Below are positions 59,177-64,000 of a DNA stretch of 64,000 bases, piece by piece; position 1 is the first letter of the stretch; the number at the start of each line of letters is the position of its first letter. The DNA comes from Balneolaceae bacterium UBA2956. Its GTDB lineage: Bacteria; Bacteroidota; Rhodothermia; Balneolales; Balneolaceae. The translations under genes and the position numbers were made by a program. The DNA lies in contig DEBM01000045.1 of the NCBI GenBank assembly GCA_002348545.1, positions 1 through 64,000 on the forward strand. Direction: 5' to 3'. The notes below the pieces were generated by a model. It was not told the origin of the DNA, searched no databases, and worked only from the letters and a program-made list of their open reading frames with translations.

Positions 59177-59434
59177 ATGTCCATTTTTAAGGCAAAAATT
59201 TTAACACCGAGTGGTGCAGTATTTGAAGGTAAAGTCACTGGGGTACGTATGCCAGGTACGCTTGGAAGTTTCGAAATAAAACACAATCATGCGCCTATTG
59301 TTTCAACTTTACAATCTGGTGATGTTACTGTTCATGCAGAGTCTGGAGACTATTTGTTTACTATCTCCGGTGGAGTGGTAGAAATGGCTTCAAATGATCT
59401 AACATTATTAGCTGAATCTGTAATAACTAACTAG
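59177..59434 (+). CDS. atpC: F1Fo ATP synthase subunit epsilon (short form)
   Basis: The protein has only 85 residues against about 130-140 for E. coli-type epsilon. The beta-sandwich domain is complete (ILTPSGAVFEGKVTGVRMPG, GSFEIKHNHAPIVSTL, FTISGGVVEMASNDLTLLAE) but the frame ends where the C-terminal helical hairpin would start. That hairpin is the part that inhibits ATP hydrolysis in other bacteria. It starts two bases after the atpD stop and is co-transcribed. Confidence 0.93.
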   Translation: MSIFKAKILTPSGAVFEGKVTGVRMPGTLGSFEIKHNHAPIVSTLQSGDVTVHAESGDYLFTISGGVVEMASNDLTLLAESVITN

Positions 59435-59578
59435 TATTTGTAAAACGCAACCATTTGATTAAAAATTAAGTAGTAAATATGGCTTTCTGGTACCACTCGT
59501 CAGTTAAAGTTTAGTTTAATATAACACATCATCTACAAGGTTTATCAAAAGTATTTATTTGGACATAATTAGATACAT

Positions 59579-61888
59579 TTACCAACCAATAGATCCCGTG
59601 TTATTATCACCAGCCATTTCATCGCGGTTTTTATTTGGGTCCTCAGGCATAATGAAGCCGGCAGGCGGATTAAATGCATCGTAGTTCCAATAGGCTTGCG
59701 AATCCTTACTCACATAGTTGATAAAAGTTCCAACAATAGGAAGTGCTGTTCGTGCACCCTGACCGATCGAGTAAGCTCGGTCGGTTGGAAATCGAATTCT
59801 ACGGTCCTCACCACCTACCCAAGAACCCATAACTAAATGAGGTGTCATTGCTATAAACCAGTTGTCTGCCGAATTTTGTGTGGTACCAGTTTTACCGGCA
59901 ATATCCTGCCTTACACCATAAATATTTCGTAATCTGACTCCTGTACCATTATAGCCATCTCCACCACGAATAACGCCACGCATCATATCAACCATTAGAT
60001 AGGCTGTTTCGGGACTTACTACCTCTTGTTTATATTCTGGATGGTATTCTACCAATACATTGCCTTCTCGGTCTTCTATTCTAGTGATAGCAATTGGGTC
60101 TATATGGACTCCCTCATTAGCAAATGCAGTATATGCACTAGTTATTTCTAGAAGTGAAACTTCAGCAGTACCTAACGCTATTGAAGGATAAGCAGGCGTT
60201 TTTGACATATCTATGCCAAGATTTGAGGCCATGGCTTTAATTTTTCTAGCAGCAGGATCCAGTTTCCACAATTCATTGGTGCCAGGCTCCCCTGCAATTT
60301 CAGGAAGTAAACGAACAGTGATATTGTTTAGACTTCTTGCAAGTGCTTCTCGAAGACTAATATTGATTGGTCCTGATGATACTGTTTCATCTTTGGGATC
60401 CCACACATTTCCATTACGGTCATAGTATTTCGTGGGATATTTAGAGAAAGTATGGTAAGGTTTGTATCCATTATCAATGGCTACCGCATAAACAAAAGGT
60501 TTAAAGGTAGATCCTGCTTGCCTTCTGGCCTGATATACATGATCGAATTGTACATTTCCGTAATTGGACCCACCGACCCAAGCCATAACATTACCGTTGG
60601 ATGGGTCAATGCCCACAAAACTCGCTTCTAATCTGGTTCTTGATTTTAAGACGGAATCAACAAACATCGAGTCTATTTTGAGACTATCTAATACGGTTTT
60701 TCGAAGAGTTGTCTGATATGTTTGGAATCCATTTTTATACTCGTCGGTATCCTCTAGAAAGCTATCTAAAAAAGGTGGGTATTTCTCCCATAATCGATCC
60801 ATATATATCTCACTTCCAGAACTTGTCCACTCTAGTTCAAAGATATTTTGCAAGGAATCTAATTTCACTTGGATGGCTCTTTCTGCATGAGCTTGTAGTC
60901 TTGAATCGATGGTAGTGTGTATAACTAGTCCATCTGTGAATAAATCGTACCCATTTTCTTGAGCCCATGGAGTAATTTTTTGGCGTACATATTCACCAAA
61001 ATAGCGATTAACGCGCCCCGATTTAGATGGAGGCTGATAATCTAGGTTTATTGCCGCCGCACTATACTCCTTAAGCTCAGATTCGGAAATATATTTTTGT
61101 CTATTCATTAGACGTAAGACTATATTTCTTCGTTGTTTTGAACGTTCAGGAAATAGTCTTGGATTGTATGCATATACTGCATTTACCGAACCTACCAATG
61201 TAGCTGCTTCTAATATATTCAGGTTTTTTGCAGACTTATTAAAATGAGTTCTAGAAGCCGCTTCAATACCAAATGCACTATTGGAGTATTCGACCGTATT
61301 GAAATACATTTCAATAATTTCTTTTTTGGTATAGTTTTTTTCAATTTGAACAGCTGTAATCATTTCTCGGAATTTTCTATTGACTGAAAAATTCTGCCCA
61401 ATCTCCTTATATAAGTTTCTTGCTAACTGTTGGCTCAAGGTTGATCCACCTTCAACTCTCCCTCTCAATATATTAATTGGAATGGCTAAGGTTCTAAACA
61501 TATCCATTCCCCAGTGGCTATAAAAGCGATGATCTTCTGTGGAAATGAGAGCATTTATGGCATAGGGTGAAATATCTTGATATCTGACCCATGTCCTATT
61601 TTCAGTAAAATATTTATCAAGCACAATACCGTCTCTGCTTTTCACTTCACTGGCGATTGCGGTGTCCGGATTTTCTAGTTGATTTATGGAAGGAAGGCCT
61701 TGGAATAAAAAAAATCCGTAGATACTAATGACTACAATTCCAAAAAAAAGCGTACTACTAACGGCAATAAGTGCTTCTCTTAGCCTACTGGAAGATGTTG
61801 ACAGTTTACTAGATTCTTCAGCTATTTGTCTACGATACTCTGAGTCACTGAAATAACGTTCTTGATCTATGTTGTTAGGTTGGCTCAT
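59579..61888 (-). CDS. Class A penicillin-binding protein (PBP1A-type)
   Basis: I use the ATG at 61888, whose ATGA overlaps the lpxH stop; 61942 would add 18 residues. The 769-residue protein has a cytoplasmic tail, one membrane helix (IAVSSTLFFGIVVISIYGFFL), a GT51 glycosyltransferase domain (ISTEDHRFYSHWGMD, EGGSTLSQQLARNLY, EIIEMYFNTVEYSN) and a transpeptidase with the serine motif GSTFKPF, SLN in ARSLNNI and KTGTTQNSADNWF. It polymerises and cross-links peptidoglycan. It ends the polyprenyl synthase-lpxH-PBP operon. Confidence 0.93.
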   Translation of the reverse strand: MSQPNNIDQERYFSDSEYRRQIAEESSKLSTSSSRLREALIAVSSTLFFGIVVISIYGFFLFQGLPSINQLENPDTAIASEVKSRDGIVLDKYFTENRTWVRYQDISPYAINALISTEDHRFYSHWGMDMFRTLAIPINILRGRVEGGSTLSQQLARNLYKEIGQNFSVNRKFREMITAVQIEKNYTKKEIIEMYFNTVEYSNSAFGIEAASRTHFNKSAKNLNILEAATLVGSVNAVYAYNPRLFPERSKQRRNIVLRLMNRQKYISESELKEYSAAAINLDYQPPSKSGRVNRYFGEYVRQKITPWAQENGYDLFTDGLVIHTTIDSRLQAHAERAIQVKLDSLQNIFELEWTSSGSEIYMDRLWEKYPPFLDSFLEDTDEYKNGFQTYQTTLRKTVLDSLKIDSMFVDSVLKSRTRLEASFVGIDPSNGNVMAWVGGSNYGNVQFDHVYQARRQAGSTFKPFVYAVAIDNGYKPYHTFSKYPTKYYDRNGNVWDPKDETVSSGPINISLREALARSLNNITVRLLPEIAGEPGTNELWKLDPAARKIKAMASNLGIDMSKTPAYPSIALGTAEVSLLEITSAYTAFANEGVHIDPIAITRIEDREGNVLVEYHPEYKQEVVSPETAYLMVDMMRGVIRGGDGYNGTGVRLRNIYGVRQDIAGKTGTTQNSADNWFIAMTPHLVMGSWVGGEDRRIRFPTDRAYSIGQGARTALPIVGTFINYVSKDSQAYWNYDAFNPPAGFIMPEDPNKNRDEMAGDNNTGSIGW

Positions 61889-62739
61889 GAAGAGTAAATG
61901 GGTTGTTCTTTTACTATAAATTTGTTCATTTTCCCGTCCCACTGCGCGTGCTTCCAGCCTTGCTTAGAGTAGGTTAAAACAAGGTGATGTTCGTAATAGG
62001 GTCCGGTATTTATGTACTGTCCGCCTTTTGTATGTACGGTTCTTGCACAGTGATCATCACCAGCAATTACAATATCAATATCGGAAAAATTAATCAGATA
62101 TTTTAGTGATGAATGAATAGTAGTTAGCGCTGTTTTTCTCTTTTTTTTACTAAAATTCGAAAAGTATTTCATTATTGACCAAGCTTGATGGGGTTGGAAA
62201 AAAAATTGAAATAATTTTATAAATATTTTTGACTGTAATATTGTGTGGAATATTGGGCGTTTAAGTGGACTTATTATATTTCCGTGAAATTGAGTTTTTT
62301 TTGTCGGTAGTCCATCTCCGTGTATTAAACAAATCGATTGTTGATCTAAATTTATTTTGCAACCATTTTTAAATACTGTGCAACCGATAGCTGTAAAATG
62401 TCCCGCATCCCAATAATCGTGATTTCCTAAAATGTAGTAGGCAGGAGTAAATGATTTGTTATACTGATGAAGTATATCTAGCAGTCTAGAGCCAATGGGT
62501 GGTATTTTAGACTTAATGACAGACTTATCATTATGTTTTTTTTTTTGTTCATAGCTAGGGAATTCCATCCAGTAGTCAAAAATATCACCCAGTAGATAAA
62601 GATGTATTTTTTTATCTGCAGCGTAGCTAATCAGGGAGCATAGGTTCCTTTCGTAGTTTTTAGCCATTGGCTTAGAACTATCAAGATGCACATCGGCCAG
62701 AAATACATGGGTTGGTTCTATTCCTTTATATTCACTCAT
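61885..62739 (-). CDS. lpxH: UDP-2,3-diacylglucosamine diphosphatase, LpxH-type
   Basis: The protein has 284 residues, a calcineurin-like phosphoesterase with HVFLADVHLD, YLLGDIFDYWMEF, YILGNHDYWDAG, CLIHGDGLP and a late VIAGDDHCARTV. This motif set matches the LpxH group found in Bacteroidota, which makes lipid X in lipid A synthesis. Position between an isoprenoid synthase and a PBP supports an envelope role. It overlaps the PBP gene by four bases and follows the prenyl synthase by 11. Confidence 0.85.
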   Translation of the reverse strand: MSEYKGIEPTHVFLADVHLDSSKPMAKNYERNLCSLISYAADKKIHLYLLGDIFDYWMEFPSYEQKKKHNDKSVIKSKIPPIGSRLLDILHQYNKSFTPAYYILGNHDYWDAGHFTAIGCTVFKNGCKINLDQQSICLIHGDGLPTKKTQFHGNIISPLKRPIFHTILQSKIFIKLFQFFFQPHQAWSIMKYFSNFSKKKRKTALTTIHSSLKYLINFSDIDIVIAGDDHCARTVHTKGGQYINTGPYYEHHLVLTYSKQGWKHAQWDGKMNKFIVKEQPIYSS

Positions 62740-62750
62740 ATACTAAGTGC

Positions 62751-63725
62751 TTACTTAGAACGGTAGGTAATGAAATCGATAAGTTGGAATAATGGTTTCG
62801 TCATGGATGGTTTAGCTATTTCAAGTAAATCGTTTTTAGCCTTTGATGCATAGTCTAACATAATTTCTTCCGCATGAGAAATACCATTGTTAGCTGATAC
62901 AAAATCTACAATTCTTTGAACCTCTGAGCTCCTTTTTTTTCGTTTCTTCATGAGCTTTTTATATAGCCGGATTTCTGATTTTTTAGCATGTTGCAAAGCC
63001 ATAATAAAAGGCAATGTGACTTTTCGCTCTACAATGTCGTTTCTTTTTGGTTTACCAATTTCGTTCTCTGAATAGTCGAGTAAATCATCCTTTATCTGAA
63101 AAGCCATACCAATATTTTTACCAATATCATACATTTTAGTGTTTATCTCTGGATCATTTGAGGTTGATACAGCGCCGCATTGACAGCAGGTTGCTATGAG
63201 ACTTGCTGTTTTTTCCTCTATGATTCGATAATAACGTTCTTCGGTCATGTTAAACAATCCGGCCGTCTTCAATTGCCTTAATTCGCCTTCGCTCATCTTT
63301 TGAACCGCTCTGGATTGCAACTCTAACAAGGTATGTTCTTTGTTTTCTAGCGCAATTAATAATCCTTTAGATAACAAAAAATCACCCAACAATATACCGG
63401 CTTTATTATTCCAAATGTTATGTATAGTTACAAAGCCTCGTCTGGAATACGCTTTATCTACCACGTCATCATGAAGTAAAGTTGCTGTATGTAATAACTC
63501 AATCATAGTTGCAGCTACCATACTTCGTTGGTTTATGTTCCCAAATAATTTTGCACTCAAAAAAACGAGAATAGGACGTATTTCTTTACCTTTTTGTTTT
63601 ATTAGGTATTTAGTTAAAACATCTAATAGCGGGACATCTGATTTGATAGTCTCTTTGAAAAACGTTCTGAAATTTTTTAAATCTTTTTCGATGCTGATGG
63701 TTATATCAGATAGCTTAATATCCAA
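62751..63725 (-). CDS. Long-chain polyprenyl diphosphate synthase
   Basis: The protein has 324 residues. The first aspartate-rich motif is in LLHTATLLHDDVVD and the second in QIKDDLLDYSENEIGKP; GKEIRPILVFLSAKLF is the family substrate-binding start. It elongates farnesyl diphosphate in trans form, most likely for the menaquinone side chain (octaprenyl/heptaprenyl type, IspB-like). First gene of the operon with lpxH and the PBP. A TAnnTTTG-type element lies about 77 bases upstream. Confidence 0.88.
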   Translation of the reverse strand: MDIKLSDITISIEKDLKNFRTFFKETIKSDVPLLDVLTKYLIKQKGKEIRPILVFLSAKLFGNINQRSMVAATMIELLHTATLLHDDVVDKAYSRRGFVTIHNIWNNKAGILLGDFLLSKGLLIALENKEHTLLELQSRAVQKMSEGELRQLKTAGLFNMTEERYYRIIEEKTASLIATCCQCGAVSTSNDPEINTKMYDIGKNIGMAFQIKDDLLDYSENEIGKPKRNDIVERKVTLPFIMALQHAKKSEIRLYKKLMKKRKKRSSEVQRIVDFVSANNGISHAEEIMLDYASKAKNDLLEIAKPSMTKPLFQLIDFITYRSK

Positions 63726-63801
63726 TGAATAAAATAATCTTAGTTTTAAGTTTTATATGAATAGCCCAAAAGTGAACAATTTTTTGTAAACTTGGATACC
63801 T

Positions 63802-63809
63802 CAAATGTA
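63802..63809 (-). promoter_or_regulatory. Candidate -7 element upstream of the polyprenyl synthase operon
   Basis: TACATTTG on the minus strand fits TAnnTTTG, about 77 bases from the ATG. No matching -33 TTG was found, so support is weak. Confidence 0.3.
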
Positions 63810-63884
63810 GGCATAATGTCTGTAAATTATTGAGGTGCTACGATTTTTGACTCAATAAATTACTCAACAGAAGTTAGAACCATT

Positions 63885-64000
63885 ATGATGGACAAGGAGA
63901 TATCGAAAATAGCAGTTATGACAAGTGGCGGGGATTCCCCTGGTATGAATGCCGCATTACGTGCGGTTGTGCGAGGGGCAAATAGATACAAACTTACAGT
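63885..64000 (+). CDS. pfkA: 6-phosphofructokinase, N-terminal fragment (runs off window)
   Basis: Thirty-eight codons are visible: [13 protein letters not shown], then [18 protein letters not shown], the ATP-binding N-terminus of PfkA. Two adjacent ATGs at 63885 and 63888 are both possible starts. The rest lies right of the window. It is divergent from the polyprenyl synthase operon across ~160 bases. Confidence 0.9.
   Translation, partial: MMDKEISKIAVMTSGGDSPGMNAALRAVVRGANRYKLT

Overview
The window looks like a chromosome segment from a Gram-negative, LPS-bearing member of the Bacteroidota/Balneolota/Chlorobiota group. Several marks point there. Four proteins end in ~85-residue type IX secretion (T9SS) sorting domains of the NYPNPFNP type. 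atpD and atpC form a separate two-gene unit; AtpD carries an insertion of about 27 residues relative to E. coli, and AtpC is very short. There are a TonB receptor with a carboxypeptidase-like N-terminal domain, DUF5916 and DUF5723-type proteins, a BshB1-like enzyme and TAnnTTTG-type -7 promoter elements. Balneolales is my best guess from the sorting domains and the moderate-to-low G+C; the exact lineage is inference. I saw no rRNA, tRNA, CRISPR array, insertion sequence or prophage.

Bases 1-17.7 kb are a wall-glycan island. It holds a DigH/YngK-type GHL10 glycosidase, a metallophosphoesterase, two phosphodiester glycosidases (NAGPA/DUF2233), a NagX-like membrane acyltransferase, a NagZ-like GH3 enzyme, a NamZ/DUF1343 (GH171) exo-muramidase, two zinc N-acetylmuramoyl-L-alanine amidases, a beta-propeller protein and an AmpG-like permease. 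Together they could strip peptides from peptidoglycan, cut the bare glycan, trim MurNAc and GlcNAc, and import the products. Amidase and NAGPA-type enzymes each occur as one copy with and one copy without a T9SS tag, which suggests parallel periplasmic and extracellular sets.

Bases 18-30 kb hold a lipoprotein of unknown function, an MsbA-type ABC exporter, a BglX-type GH3 beta-glucosidase behind a textbook CRP-like operator, a threonine dehydratase/serine racemase, a DUF5916 outer-membrane protein, an M14 metallopeptidase and a PepSY protein. Bases 30.5-34.3 kb are a clearly more AT-rich minus-strand operon: a Cys/His small protein, a His-rich lipoprotein, a ZnuD-like TonB receptor and Ogt. 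It is a candidate metal-uptake cassette, possibly acquired by transfer. It is followed by bshB1-ansA-exonuclease on the minus strand.

Bases 37-44.4 kb are a plus-strand efflux locus: two MacB/FtsX-type permeases, three small membrane proteins resembling YqjD/YqjE, TolC, an HlyD-type adaptor and the ATPase. From 44 kb to the end the genes are mostly housekeeping: a beta-barrel protein, lon-rsgA, rsmB-valS-uvrD-DUF5723, atpDC, an envelope operon (polyprenyl synthase, LpxH, PBP1A), and the first codons of pfkA running off the right edge.
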